NCBI GenBank assembly: GCA_020635905.1
Contig: JACJYV010000004.1
Coordinates: 248,001-312,000 of the forward strand
DNA length: 64,000 nt
From: Bacteroidia bacterium
GTDB taxonomy: Bacteria; Bacteroidota; Bacteroidia; J057; JADKCL01
Reading direction: 5' to 3'
The notes below the pieces were generated by a model. The model was not told where the DNA came from and did no database searches. It saw only the letters and a list, made by a program, of their open reading frames with translations. Shown one piece after another: positions 51,738 through 61,540 of the stretch. A program made the position numbers and the translations under genes. Numbering within the stretch: the stretch's first letter is position 1; each line of letters starts with the position of its first letter.

Positions 51738-52577
51738 TTACCCATTTTTATTTCTGTTTACAATCCAATTCCACTCAAAATCCAACACTTCCTTTTGCTC
51801 TGGCTCATTGTGGAGTTCATGGAAAAATCCGTCCCACAGCTTCAGGGTCGCCTTGGGGCCCACTTTTTTGGCAAATTCAACCGTACCGTCCGGGTGGGTG
51901 AGTTTATCCTGGGTACCGTGAATCAGCAGAATGGGGAAAGCAGGTTCATGGGCCTTTTCCAGGGCATTGAGACCAGCTTCGTAGCAGGAAACAAACATGC
52001 GGGCCGAAATTTTGTCGTGCACCAAAGGATCCTTGATGTAGGCTTCCACCACTTTTTTGTCCCGGGAAAGGGCACTCGTATCCAGTTCGCTGGACTGGGT
52101 CAATCCGGGAAAAATTCCATTCATCAATCTGCCCAAAAACACCTTGAATTTTGGGGGCTCAAAAGCCAGCCGCAGCCAGGGGGCCGAAATAATGGCGCCC
52201 GCCAGATCAGGATTGCGGTGCAAAATGAAATTGGTCACCACATTGCCACCCATGGAATGTCCGTAAAGAATCACGGGAGCGCCAGGAAATTTACCTGCAA
52301 TGATCTCAAGCAATTGCTTTACATCGTCCAGCAGGCAATCGTAGGAGGGAGTATGTCCCCTGGGGCCGCCAGATTTGCCATGCCCACGGTGATCAAATCC
52401 CAAAACGGCCCAACCTTTTTCCACGAAATAGGCAGCCACATGAGCATAGCGCCAGATATGCTCGCCCATGCCATGCACCAGCGCAATCACGCCCTCCACC
52501 TCGCCCTCAGGACGCCATTCCTGATAATACAACTCAACGCCATCCTTCGCCGGCTTCCTGAATTCGTTTGATTTCAT
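51738..52577 (-). CDS. Monoacylglycerol lipase-like alpha/beta hydrolase
   Basis: A 279-residue serine hydrolase. It has VHGMGEH (oxyanion loop), GFDHRGHGKSGGPRGH, the nucleophile elbow GHSMGG (S near residue 110), a lid, and HGTQDKLTHPDGTVEFAKK with Asp, then the catalytic His in GFFHELHNEPEQKEVL. This pattern fits monoacylglycerol lipase or lysophospholipase. It diverges from the EEP-glpK-glpD unit; glycerol freed here could feed GlpK. Confidence 0.9.
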   Translation of the reverse strand: MKSNEFRKPAKDGVELYYQEWRPEGEVEGVIALVHGMGEHIWRYAHVAAYFVEKGWAVLGFDHRGHGKSGGPRGHTPSYDCLLDDVKQLLEIIAGKFPGAPVILYGHSMGGNVVTNFILHRNPDLAGAIISAPWLRLAFEPPKFKVFLGRLMNGIFPGLTQSSELDTSALSRDKKVVEAYIKDPLVHDKISARMFVSCYEAGLNALEKAHEPAFPILLIHGTQDKLTHPDGTVEFAKKVGPKATLKLWDGFFHELHNEPEQKEVLDFEWNWIVNRNKNG

Positions 52578-52675
52578 AAATTGGACCGCACGAAATAGTA
52601 TTCATGCATAACAAATCTAATAAATTTCTATAAATTCACGCTTAGTTTTATATCCTGTTTTTTTCCACAATTTCC

Positions 52676-53788
52676 ATGAAAAAAGCCACTAAGATCATCA
52701 TTCGCCTCGTCCTTGTACTTGTGTTGATGGTAGCGGTTTACCTGGGCGGAGTGATTCTTTATGGCACCCTTTCAGACTACGAGCCCCCTGAAACAGAGCC
52801 CGTAACCGTGAATGTTTCCCCCAATCATCAACCCCTGCCAGATACCCTGGATTTCATGATCTGGAACATTGGATATGCAGGTTTGGGGAAGGAAATGGAT
52901 TTCTTTTATGACGGCGGAGAAAGGGTTGAACCTCCCCGTGAATGGTTTGATAAATATCTGAACGGGGTAAAAACTTTTCTTGGAGCTCAAAAAGGGATTG
53001 AATTTTTCCTTCTGCAGGAAGTGGATCGCAATTCGGCCCGCAGTTATTATCAGGATGAATTGAAGGAAATTGCCTCTGTTTTACCTGGTTATGATACAGC
53101 TTTTGCCCTCAATTATAATGTGGGTTTTGTGCCCATGCCCCTTTCCAACCCCATGGGCCAGACCTATGCGGGGTTGCTCACCCTGACCAACCAGCAGGTG
53201 ACCCAATGTGAAAGAAGATCATTTCCCGGCAATTTTGACTGGCCCAAATCGGTCTTTATGCTGGACCGCTGTTTTATGGTGAGTCGGGTTCCCGCATCTG
53301 AAGGCAGGGAACTGGTGGTGATCAATACCCATAATTCAGCCTACGACGACGGCACCCTGAAAGCCCAACAAATGGAATATTTGAAATCGTTTATTCTGGA
53401 GGAATATGAAAAGGGCAATTTTGTGATCGTGGGAGGAGATTGGAATCAGAATCCCCCCAATTACATGCCTTCCATATTTGCCTCAGCAGGCATGCCTACC
53501 ATGCCTGGAAACGCCATTGACGTGGATTTTCTGCCTGAAGACTGGCGCTGGGCCTATGACGCCACCCTGCCCACCAACCGCGATCTTTCCACGGCCTTTG
53601 ATGCCCATACCTCCGCCCGGGGAATCATTGATTTTTATCTGGTTTCACCCAATGTGCGCATTCAGAGAGTGGAGGGGATGGATCTGGGATTCGAATTTTC
53701 CGACCATCAACCTGTGAAAATGCGGGTGCTTCTCAACGGTCCTGCAGAAATAAATGACAGCCTTGAATTAATTTACAGCCATGAGTGA
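52676..53788 (+). CDS. Endonuclease/exonuclease/phosphatase (EEP) family protein
   Basis: A 370-residue protein with an N-terminal membrane helix or signal (RLVLVLVLMVAVYLGGVILYG). The EEP fold has IWNIGYAG, FLLQEVDRNS (metal-binding Glu), VINTHNSA, GGDWNQNP and a final SDHQPVKMRV (catalytic His). Outer-leaflet EEP proteins of this type often act on phospholipids (sphingomyelinase or phospholipase C-like). Its end overlaps the glpK start by 8 bp, pointing to glycerophospholipid use. Confidence 0.88.
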   Translation: MKKATKIIIRLVLVLVLMVAVYLGGVILYGTLSDYEPPETEPVTVNVSPNHQPLPDTLDFMIWNIGYAGLGKEMDFFYDGGERVEPPREWFDKYLNGVKTFLGAQKGIEFFLLQEVDRNSARSYYQDELKEIASVLPGYDTAFALNYNVGFVPMPLSNPMGQTYAGLLTLTNQQVTQCERRSFPGNFDWPKSVFMLDRCFMVSRVPASEGRELVVINTHNSAYDDGTLKAQQMEYLKSFILEEYEKGNFVIVGGDWNQNPPNYMPSIFASAGMPTMPGNAIDVDFLPEDWRWAYDATLPTNRDLSTAFDAHTSARGIIDFYLVSPNVRIQRVEGMDLGFEFSDHQPVKMRVLLNGPAEINDSLELIYSHE

Positions 53789-55277
53789 TACGTATATCCT
53801 TGCCCTCGACCAGGGTACCACCAGTTCAAGATCCATCCTTTTCAATAAAGCAGGATTGCCTGTGGCGTCTGTGCAAAAGGAATTCACCCAGCATTTTCCT
53901 CAACCAGGTTGGGTGGAGCACGATGCAGAGGAAATCTGGGAAACCCAGATCTGGACTGCACGTGAAGTGATCAAAAAGGCTGGCATTGCTGCCAGCCAGG
54001 TGGAAGCCATTGGCATCACCAACCAACGCGAAACCACCGTGGTCTGGAATGTGGATACGGGCAAACCCGTTTACAATGCCATTGTATGGCAGGATCGACG
54101 TACCGCTGATTTTTGTAAATCCCTCAAAGGCACGGATGACGGCAATTTTGTGGAAGTCGCCACGGGACTGGTCATTGATTCCTACTTTTCAGGCACCAAA
54201 ATCCGTTGGATTTTGGACAATGTGCCCGGCGCCCGCGATCTGGCCAAGGCTGGAAAACTGCGCTTTGGCACGGTTGATACCTGGCTGATCTGGAAAATGA
54301 CCGAAGGAAAAGTTCACGCCACGGATTATTCCAATGCCTCCCGCACCCTGCTGTACGATATCCGTAACCTGAAATGGGAGCCGCGCCTGCAGCAAATCCT
54401 GAATGTACCTCTCAACATGCTGCCCGAAGTGCGCAACTCTTCAGGTGATTTTGGCAAAACTGCCCCTGGAATCCTGGATCACGTGGTTCCCATTTGCGGG
54501 GTGGCAGGCGACCAGCAGGCCGCTCTGTTTGGTCAGGGTTGCTTTGAGCCGGGCATGGCCAAAAATACCTACGGCACGGGTTGCTTTATGCTCATGAATA
54601 CTGGCCCTGAGCGTCACCAAAGCCGTTCTGGCTTGCTGACCACCATTGCCTGGGGCATTGATGGCAAGGTTGAATATGCCCTGGAGGGCAGTATTTTCAT
54701 CGCAGGCGCCGCTGTACAATGGCTGCGTGACGGATTGGAAATCATTGAAAATTCGGCCGAATCTGAAACCCTGGCCGCCAGCGTCAAAGACACGGGCGGG
54801 GTGTATATGGTGCCGGCTTTTGCCGGCCTGGGAGCCCCCTACTGGGACAGCTACGCCCGCGGCATCCTGATCGGCCTGACCCGGGGCACCAACCGCGCCC
54901 ACATTGTGCGGGCCACTTTGGAATCCATTGCTTACCAGACCCGCGACGTGCTGGGCGCCATGAACCGCGACTCGGGCATTGAGCTGGCCGAATTGCGGGT
55001 GGACGGTGGAGCTACGGCCAATAATTTCCTCATGCAGTTTCAGGCAGACATTCTGGGTGTGCCCGTCGAACGGCCCGAAGTGATTGAAACCACGGCCCTG
55101 GGTGCAGCTTACCTGGCTGGCCTTCATGTGGGTTACTGGAACAAGGATGGTCTCGCCACGAATCGCAATACGGACCGCAGATTTGTACCAGAAATGGCCA
55201 AAAATGAGCGCGAAGCGCTTTATGGCGACTGGGTGCGGGCCGTGGAACGCTCCCAGGGCTGGGAAAAAGGCAATTGA
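53781..55277 (+). CDS. glpK: Glycerol kinase
   Basis: A 498-residue FGGY kinase making glycerol-3-phosphate from glycerol and ATP. It begins YILALDQGTTSSRSILF and has GITNQRETTVVW, NAIVWQDRRTADFC, and the FGGY signature near YGTGCFMLMNTG. The C-terminal DGGATANNFLMQFQADILGVPVERP is also present. The length is normal. It overlaps the EEP gene (ATGAGTGA) and is followed by glpD after 39 bp. Confidence 0.97.
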   Translation: MSDTYILALDQGTTSSRSILFNKAGLPVASVQKEFTQHFPQPGWVEHDAEEIWETQIWTAREVIKKAGIAASQVEAIGITNQRETTVVWNVDTGKPVYNAIVWQDRRTADFCKSLKGTDDGNFVEVATGLVIDSYFSGTKIRWILDNVPGARDLAKAGKLRFGTVDTWLIWKMTEGKVHATDYSNASRTLLYDIRNLKWEPRLQQILNVPLNMLPEVRNSSGDFGKTAPGILDHVVPICGVAGDQQAALFGQGCFEPGMAKNTYGTGCFMLMNTGPERHQSRSGLLTTIAWGIDGKVEYALEGSIFIAGAAVQWLRDGLEIIENSAESETLAASVKDTGGVYMVPAFAGLGAPYWDSYARGILIGLTRGTNRAHIVRATLESIAYQTRDVLGAMNRDSGIELAELRVDGGATANNFLMQFQADILGVPVERPEVIETTALGAAYLAGLHVGYWNKDGLATNRNTDRRFVPEMAKNEREALYGDWVRAVERSQGWEKGN

Positions 55278-55316
55278 GCGGGGGATTGAGGGAAAATTGG
55301 AAAGGAAATTGCAGGC

Positions 55317-56972
55317 ATGGCGCTGAATTCACTCCATCGGGAGCAAATCATTGAAGCCTTACAGGAGGAAAACTTTGACCTTTTGGTCATTGGAGGAGGA
55401 ATTACCGGGGCGGGCATCGCCCTGGATGCTGCTTCCCGCGGTTTGAAAACCGCGCTGGTGGAAATGCAGGATTATGCCGCAGGCACCTCCAGTCGTTCCA
55501 CCAAACTGATCCATGGCGGCCTTCGTTACCTGAAAAATTACGAATTTGGTCTGGTGCGGGAAGTGGGACGGGAGCGGGCCATTCTCCATCGCAATGCACC
55601 CCACATCGTGCTCGCCGAACCCATGGTACTGCCGTTGATTACTGGAGGAACCTTCAGCCGCGGCGCTACTTCCCTGGGTTTATGGCTGTACGACCGCCTC
55701 GCAGGAGTCAAAAAGGCCGAACGCAGGAAAATGCTCAATACCAAAGCCGCGCTGGAAAAAGAACCCATGCTGCGCAGGGATGGTCTGAAAGGAGCTGGCT
55801 ATTACTGGGAGTACCGCACAGATGATGCCCGCCTGACGGTGGAAATTCTTAAAACTGCGGCCGCAAATGGGGTGAAAATACTCAATTATGCCCGGGTGAC
55901 GGAGTTAAATTATTCTGAAGAAGGTCACCAGTTGATTTCAGTAAAGGTGAAAGATGGACTTTCTGACCGGGAATTTCAGGTCAAAGCTACCCATTTTGTA
56001 AATGCTGCGGGTCCCTGGGTGGATACCCTGCGCACCCAGGATAAATCTCTCTCAGAGAAGCGATTACATCACACCAAAGGTGTGCATCTTGTTTTTCCGC
56101 ATGCCCGCCTGCCCTTGAAGCAATCCGTTTATTTTGATGTGCCGGGCGGACGCATGATTTTTGCCATTCCCCGCGACAATACGACTTACGTAGGTACTAC
56201 AGATACCAATTTTTCAGGCAGACTGGAAAATCCGGGGGTAACTCAGGATGATGTGGAATATTTGCTCAAAGGGGCAAATTTTATGTTTCCTGACGCCCGC
56301 CTGGAGGAAAAGGATATCCTTTCCAGTTGGTCGGGCATTCGCCCGCTGATTCACGAAGAAGGCAAATCGCCTTCTGAATTGTCCCGCAAAGATGAAATCT
56401 TCCTCTCGCCCAGCGGCCTGGTGACCATTGCGGGTGGCAAACTCACGGGTTACCGTAAAATGGCCGAGCGCACGGTGGATGTGATCATGAAGCGGATCAG
56501 TTCAGCCTCAGAGCGGCCCAATGTGGTTTGTCAGACGGAAAAACTCACCCTGAGTGGAGGCGACCTGGAAGGCGCTGCAGGAGTGGCCCAAAAGGGTGAG
56601 GAACTGGCGGCCAGGTTGGAAGAAGCTGGATTGGATTCAGCCAATGGCCCCATCTGGGCCAATCGTTATGGAAGCAACGCTTCTCTGGTGGCCGATCTGG
56701 CGATTGAAATGCTGGGCACAGCTTTGAGTCCTGCGCATGCGGCCATCCTGGGCGAATTGCAGTATTGCCTGGAAAATGAAGGCGTATGCACCCCGTCTGA
56801 TTTTCTGGTCCGCAGGACGGGTAAGCTTTGGTTTGACCGGGAAAGTATTGGTCCCTTTTTGCCCGATGTGCTTGATTTTCTGGCAGATAAATTTTCCTGG
56901 GAGCCCGAAGAAAAACAAGCCAGGCGCTCAGAATTCATGGAAGAATTTTCAGGAGTCCTCAAATTTGATTGA
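55317..56972 (+). CDS. glpD: Glycerol-3-phosphate dehydrogenase (FAD)
   Basis: A 551-residue flavoenzyme converting glycerol-3-phosphate to dihydroxyacetone phosphate, passing electrons to quinone. It has the FAD Rossmann motif VIGGGITGAGIALDAASRGL (24-43), followed by SSRSTKLIHGGLRYLKNYEFGLVREVGRER. The substrate-binding GIRPLI and the C-terminal DAO_C domain are also present. With glpK it gives a complete glycerol route. Confidence 0.97.
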   Translation: MALNSLHREQIIEALQEENFDLLVIGGGITGAGIALDAASRGLKTALVEMQDYAAGTSSRSTKLIHGGLRYLKNYEFGLVREVGRERAILHRNAPHIVLAEPMVLPLITGGTFSRGATSLGLWLYDRLAGVKKAERRKMLNTKAALEKEPMLRRDGLKGAGYYWEYRTDDARLTVEILKTAAANGVKILNYARVTELNYSEEGHQLISVKVKDGLSDREFQVKATHFVNAAGPWVDTLRTQDKSLSEKRLHHTKGVHLVFPHARLPLKQSVYFDVPGGRMIFAIPRDNTTYVGTTDTNFSGRLENPGVTQDDVEYLLKGANFMFPDARLEEKDILSSWSGIRPLIHEEGKSPSELSRKDEIFLSPSGLVTIAGGKLTGYRKMAERTVDVIMKRISSASERPNVVCQTEKLTLSGGDLEGAAGVAQKGEELAARLEEAGLDSANGPIWANRYGSNASLVADLAIEMLGTALSPAHAAILGELQYCLENEGVCTPSDFLVRRTGKLWFDRESIGPFLPDVLDFLADKFSWEPEEKQARRSEFMEEFSGVLKFD

Positions 56973-57059
56973 GGGATTCCTTATTTTTATAACCAAATCG
57001 GATTTTTGGAACGTTTTTTGTCCTGATCAGGCAATTGACACTTACAGTTTAATGCATAC

Positions 57060-57917
57060 ATGAAATCTATTACCCGAATTTCGATTTTTTCCCTCGCCCT
57101 CATTTTTCTCATTTCCGGCTTTACCGCTCCCCGTCCCCAGGAGGATATGCGCGCCATTGTGGACAAAATGGTGGTGGCCATTTACAGCTATAACACCCTC
57201 ACCTTTACCATGAAGCGCAAGGAAAGGTTTGGCACAGGTTATAACGAGGGAAAACTCGTGGGTAAGGTGCAGGAGTCGCCCCGCAAAATTTACTGTAAGA
57301 ACGAATATCCTGACGAAGGATCTGAAGTATTGCTGGTGGGAACCACTGGAAAGGCTTTGGTCAATCCCGGCAAATTCCCCTGGGTCAATCTCAATCTGGA
57401 TCCCCACGGCGAGATTATGATGAAAAAACAGCACCATTCTGTGCACGAAATGGGATTTCACATCACGGGGCGCATCATCAAATCAGCTCTCAAGGAGCAC
57501 GGACATGATTTTGAGAAATACGTTTCCTATCAGGGACAGAAAAACTGGGACGGACGCCCTTGTCACGTGCTGGTGATCGATTATCCCAAATGGCAATATG
57601 AATCTTATACCGTGAAAGCAGGGGAGGACCTTTGGAAAATTGCCCTCGACAAAACCCTGAGCGAATTTCTGATCATGGCAAAAAATCCCGGCATCAGCGA
57701 TTATTCAGATGTCAAAGCGGGTCAGGTTATCCAGATACCCAATGTTTATTCCAAAAAATCCATCCTTTACATTGACGTGCAAAATCACCTGCCCGTGGTA
57801 CAGGAAGTGCATGACGAGAAAGGCATGTTTGAGCGCTACGAATACACCAATCTGAAAGTAAATCCTCCCCTGAAAGCCGCTGAATTTACTGAGGACTATG
57901 ATGGTTACGGGTTCTGA
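57060..57917 (+). CDS. DUF1571 protein with an inserted LysM domain
   Basis: A 285-residue exported protein (signal ending FTAPRPQ, near residue 25). The DUF1571-type fold appears in two parts: about 30-178 (AIYSYNTLTFTMKRKERFG, YPDEGSEVLLVGTTGKALVNPG) and about 237-285 (SILYIDVQNHLPVVQEVHDEKGMFERYEYTNLKVN). Between them, residues about 181-233 are a LysM domain (ESYTVKAGEDLWKIALDKTL...AGQVIQIPNVY), which normally binds peptidoglycan. DUF1571 is related to lipoprotein-carrier folds. Confidence 0.85.
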   Translation: MKSITRISIFSLALIFLISGFTAPRPQEDMRAIVDKMVVAIYSYNTLTFTMKRKERFGTGYNEGKLVGKVQESPRKIYCKNEYPDEGSEVLLVGTTGKALVNPGKFPWVNLNLDPHGEIMMKKQHHSVHEMGFHITGRIIKSALKEHGHDFEKYVSYQGQKNWDGRPCHVLVIDYPKWQYESYTVKAGEDLWKIALDKTLSEFLIMAKNPGISDYSDVKAGQVIQIPNVYSKKSILYIDVQNHLPVVQEVHDEKGMFERYEYTNLKVNPPLKAAEFTEDYDGYGF

Positions 57918-57992
57918 GCAATTGGGCGAATTCCTTATTTATATACAATTAAGTACGATTTTTCAGACTTAGTGTCATAAAGACATTTTGCT

Positions 57993-58000
57993 TATATTTG
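57993..58000 (+). promoter_or_regulatory. -7 promoter element for the amylase gene
   Basis: TATATTTG lies 18 bp before the ATG at 58019. It overlaps the upstream TTG at 57998, which therefore cannot be the start codon. Confidence 0.6.
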
Positions 58001-58018
58001 CGCATAAATCATAATCTT

Positions 58019-59386
58019 ATGCCCAAATATCCCTTTCTGCTGCTCATCGTAGGTTTGTTGCTGTTTTCCTGCAAACCCAAGCCCGAACCAGAAACAGATG
58101 CTTTGCCCCAAACCGTGGGCGTAGTCCATCCTGAGTGGAGCAAAAATGCCAACATTTACGAAGTAAACGTTCGTCAGTACACTCCTGAAGGAACATTGAA
58201 GGCATTTGAGGCGCATTTGCCCCGTTTGAAGGAAATGGGGGTGGATATTCTCTGGCTGATGCCCATTTTCCCGATTGGGGAAGAAAAACGCAAAGGCGAT
58301 CTGGGCAGTTATTATGCGGTAAAGGATTACCGTGGAGTAAACCCGGATATGGGAACCATGCAGGACCTGCAGGATCTGATCAAAAAAGCCCATGAAATGG
58401 GCATGAAGGTGATCCTCGATTGGGTAGCCAATCACACGGCCTGGGACAATCCCCTGATTACCCAGCATCCCGACTGGTACACCCGCGATTCGGCGGGCAA
58501 TTTTCAGCCCCCCGTGGCCGACTGGTCAGATGTGGTGGACCTGAACTACGACAGCCAGGGCTTACGCGATTACATGATCGAATCCATGCGTTTCTGGATC
58601 AGGGAGGCCGATATTGATGGCTATCGCTGCGATGTGGCAGGTATGGTTCCCACTGATTTCTGGGATACCTGCCGGGTGGAACTGGACAAGCTGAAACCTG
58701 TTTTCATGCTGGCCGAAGACGAAGGTCCCCAACTGCACGACCATGCCTTTGACATGACCTATGGCTGGGAATTTCACCACCTGATGAACCAGATTGCCCA
58801 GGGAAAAGAAAGTCCCGCCAAGATTCACGATTACCTCAAAAACGCCAAAACCAAGTTCCCTGCCTCTGCTTACCGCATGAATTTTACTTCCAACCACGAT
58901 GAAAATTCCTGGAATGGAACCGAGTTTGAGCGCATGGGCGACGCCTACAAGGTCATGGCCGTTCTGGCCTTTACCGTGGAAGGTATGCCCCTGATTTACA
59001 GTGGACAAGAAGCTGGTCTGGACCGTCGTTTGTCCTTTTTTGGCAAGGATGAAATCGACTGGAAGGAGAATGAAATGGCAGAGATGTACAAGACTCTGCT
59101 CAAATTGAAACACGAAAATCAGGCTATCTGGAACGGTGAATTTGGGGGCGAAGTTTTCCGCATTCCCTCTTCCAATGACGAAGCCGTCTTCGCTTTTGTG
59201 CGTGAAAAAGGTGAAAACAAGGTGTTTGGGATCTTCAACCTGAGCCCGGCTGAAGTAACCGTGACCTTGCCCAGCGGCCCGCATCCCGATGTGTACAAGG
59301 AAGTGTTTTCAGGAGAAAATGCAACCATTCGCAAAGGCCAGCAATACCTGATCCCAGCCTGGGGCTGGTGGTTGTACGCTAAATAA
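58019..59386 (+). CDS. Alpha-amylase family (GH13) lipoprotein
   Basis: A 455-residue glycosidase with a lipoprotein signal (LLLIVGLLLFSC), so it is membrane-attached. GH13 sites: DWVANHTAWD (region I), nucleophile D205 in GYRCDVAG (region II), acid E233 in MLAEDEG (region III), transition-state D294 in TSNHDENSWNG (region IV). It should cut alpha-glucans such as starch or maltodextrin outside the cytoplasm; the GH31 enzyme could finish the job inside. Confidence 0.93.
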   Translation: MPKYPFLLLIVGLLLFSCKPKPEPETDALPQTVGVVHPEWSKNANIYEVNVRQYTPEGTLKAFEAHLPRLKEMGVDILWLMPIFPIGEEKRKGDLGSYYAVKDYRGVNPDMGTMQDLQDLIKKAHEMGMKVILDWVANHTAWDNPLITQHPDWYTRDSAGNFQPPVADWSDVVDLNYDSQGLRDYMIESMRFWIREADIDGYRCDVAGMVPTDFWDTCRVELDKLKPVFMLAEDEGPQLHDHAFDMTYGWEFHHLMNQIAQGKESPAKIHDYLKNAKTKFPASAYRMNFTSNHDENSWNGTEFERMGDAYKVMAVLAFTVEGMPLIYSGQEAGLDRRLSFFGKDEIDWKENEMAEMYKTLLKLKHENQAIWNGEFGGEVFRIPSSNDEAVFAFVREKGENKVFGIFNLSPAEVTVTLPSGPHPDVYKEVFSGENATIRKGQQYLIPAWGWWLYAK

Positions 59387-59392
59387 GGGAAA

Positions 59393-60079
59393 TCAGACCA
59401 GGGGAATCCCGTTTTCGTCCGTGGTGAGCACAGCGCTCATGTAGTCAAAAAAGGGTCGCAGGCCCTTGAAGGCTTCATTATACAATTCTGCTGCATTCGG
59501 CCCCAGCACCTCTTTATCTGTAAATTTCCGGGTGAGAATAAATTGCTTATAACGCAGTAAATCCACGTGGGGATGGTCCTTTTCAAAGCCTTTGGGCGCA
59601 GTTTTCAGCTGTTCGCCATGTAGATCCCCAAAAGTGTTTTTGATCGCAGGCTTAGCCAGAATTTCCTTCAATTCGTCGCCATCAGCGGCAATTTCCTTGC
59701 GGATGCGCAGCAAATCCTCGTTATTGGGCGCCCAGAATCCACCTCCCATAAAGCTGTTGCCTGGCTCCAGATGAAAATAATACCCGCCCCTGAGAGCCGC
59801 GGTGGCCCGGGTAAATGAACCTCCCCAATGGGTTTTGTAGGGCGCTTTGTCTTTGGAAAAGCGCACGTCGCGGTAAATGCGAAAAAGGGATTTTTTGCCC
59901 GAAGGCGTTTCAATATGGTCGTGGGTTTGCATCAGGGCCAGCAATTCGTCTGCAAAAACCGTCACTGCAGCCAGCGCATCTTCATAGCGTGATTTATTGG
60001 CAGTAAACCAGTCGCGGTGATTATTTTGGGCCAGATCCTGAAGAAAGTCGAAAGTGAGGGCCAATCCTTTTTTTGCCAT
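59393..60079 (-). CDS. DUF2461 family protein
   Basis: A 228-residue cytoplasmic protein matching DUF2461 (TIGR02453): LTFDFLQDLAQNNHRDWFTANKSRYEDA at the N-terminus and LFRIYRDVRFSKDKAPYKTHWGGSF in the middle, followed by GGYYFHLEPGNSFMGGGFW. The biochemical role is unknown. It converges on the amylase gene with only 6 bp between the stops. Confidence 0.93.
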   Translation of the reverse strand: MAKKGLALTFDFLQDLAQNNHRDWFTANKSRYEDALAAVTVFADELLALMQTHDHIETPSGKKSLFRIYRDVRFSKDKAPYKTHWGGSFTRATAALRGGYYFHLEPGNSFMGGGFWAPNNEDLLRIRKEIAADGDELKEILAKPAIKNTFGDLHGEQLKTAPKGFEKDHPHVDLLRYKQFILTRKFTDKEVLGPNAAELYNEAFKGLRPFFDYMSAVLTTDENGIPLV

Positions 60080-60141
60080 GGGTATGATTTTTTCGAAAGT
60101 TAAAACTTAACCCGTGACCTGGCAAAGTGTTTTCCCCCAGA

Positions 60142-61358
60142 TTATTCTTTGATGAATTTCAGGAAATGCACATCTCCTTCTTCAGTTTGGATTTGCAACA
60201 GATACATTCCCTTGGGTAATTGCGCGCCAAATTCCATTTCCTGCCAACCCCTTGTGAGTGAATGGGTTGATTGGGTTGAGATCAGTTTGCCTTGAAGGTC
60301 GAGGACTTTTAGTTGAATTCTGCCTGGAGTTTGGTTCCAGACTTGTAATCTGCTGGTTTGGGAAAAGGGATTGGGAGCCAGCTTTGCTTCAATTGGGCGG
60401 GAGGGAAATGCATTTTCCAACCCCGTAATTCCGCCCGTGGAGGTGTGTAAAATGGCACCTCCATAGCCACAAACCCAGCCATTTTTGGAGTCCGTGAAGG
60501 TGATTCCCTCCAGAGTCGAGCCGAATGGCGAGGCTTGTTGCACCCAGTTGTCACCGCCATCTTCCGTCATCCAGATTTTGCCCTGAGTGCCTGTGATCCA
60601 GCCTTTTTTACCGTTCAAAAAGAAAACAGAGAGAATATCCCCCGCATAGCCATTGGGCCACTTATCTGCCCAGCTGCCGCCGCCACCAGTCGAACTGAAA
60701 ATGGAGCAATCCCCAGCCGTAAAGCCCGAATCTGGGAGGAAAAATGCACGGCATTCAGGTCGCAATAGAGGTCTGGATCGCTGGATTTGAACCAGTTATT
60801 GCCGCCATTGGTGGTATAAAGCAGGGTGGCCGAGTTGCCCGCAATCCAGCCGCGGTTATTGTCGATGAAGAAAACCTCGTTCAGGTAATCGTTTACATTG
60901 GAAGTTTGGGAATTCCAGTTGGCCCCACCGTTGGTGGTGGCCACAATCCAGCCATTATACCCAACCGCCCAGCCATGCAGTGAATCTGAAAAGTGGACGC
61001 TGCTCCAGGCCTGCCCCGAAAGGTATTTGATATTCCAGTTGCTCCCCCCGTCCGTGGTTTTGTACAACTGGCCCTGTTTTCCCGCCAGCCAGCCCAGATT
61101 TTTGTTCAGGAAAAAAATATCAGACCAATCTCCCCCCTGCCCAAAACTCTGGCTGAACCAGGATTGTCCGCCGTTGGTGGTTTTGCGAATGGTGTAATAA
61201 TCCCCCGCGGCCCAACCTGTGGTGCTGTCCACAAAGTGAATGGCGTTGAGCCAGTTGCTGGTGCCCGAATTTTGGGTAAACCAGCCATATTGTGCCCCAA
61301 CAGGGAGGACGCTCCAGGTCAGGATCAGGGCAATCAGGGAAGATTTCAGTTTATTCAT
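60142..61358 (-). pseudogene. Exported YCF48/BNR-type beta-propeller with T9SS sorting domain, split by a frameshift
   Basis: Two frames together make one protein of about 405 residues. The first has a signal peptide (start ATG 61358, MNKLKSSLIALILTWSVLPVGAQ) and repeats W-x-x-G-x-x-G-x-I-x-x-TT-x-G-G-x-x-W (YCF48/BNR). At CDLNAVHF it shifts; the other frame continues FFLPDSGFTAGDCSIF with the same repeats. It ends in a type-A C-terminal sorting domain (LAPNPFSQTSRLQVW...GMYLLQIQTEEGDVHFLKFIKE). The break is at a run of five A's (60740-60744); one more base would restore the frame. This may be a sequencing error, a recent mutation or slippage. Confidence 0.8.
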
Positions 61359-61540
61359 ATCCAAAGGAAAAAAGAAATTGTCCCCTGGGGAATGACATAG
61401 GTCAATTTTGCTTATGTAGTTGGTTGTTAATTATTTGAAATCCAGAATAGGCAACAGAGTTTTCACAAAATATTAATTTTATAACCCTGCTTTTTTTCGG
61501 AAATTAGCGCTCATCATTCCCAAGGAGTGAACAGCGGCAA

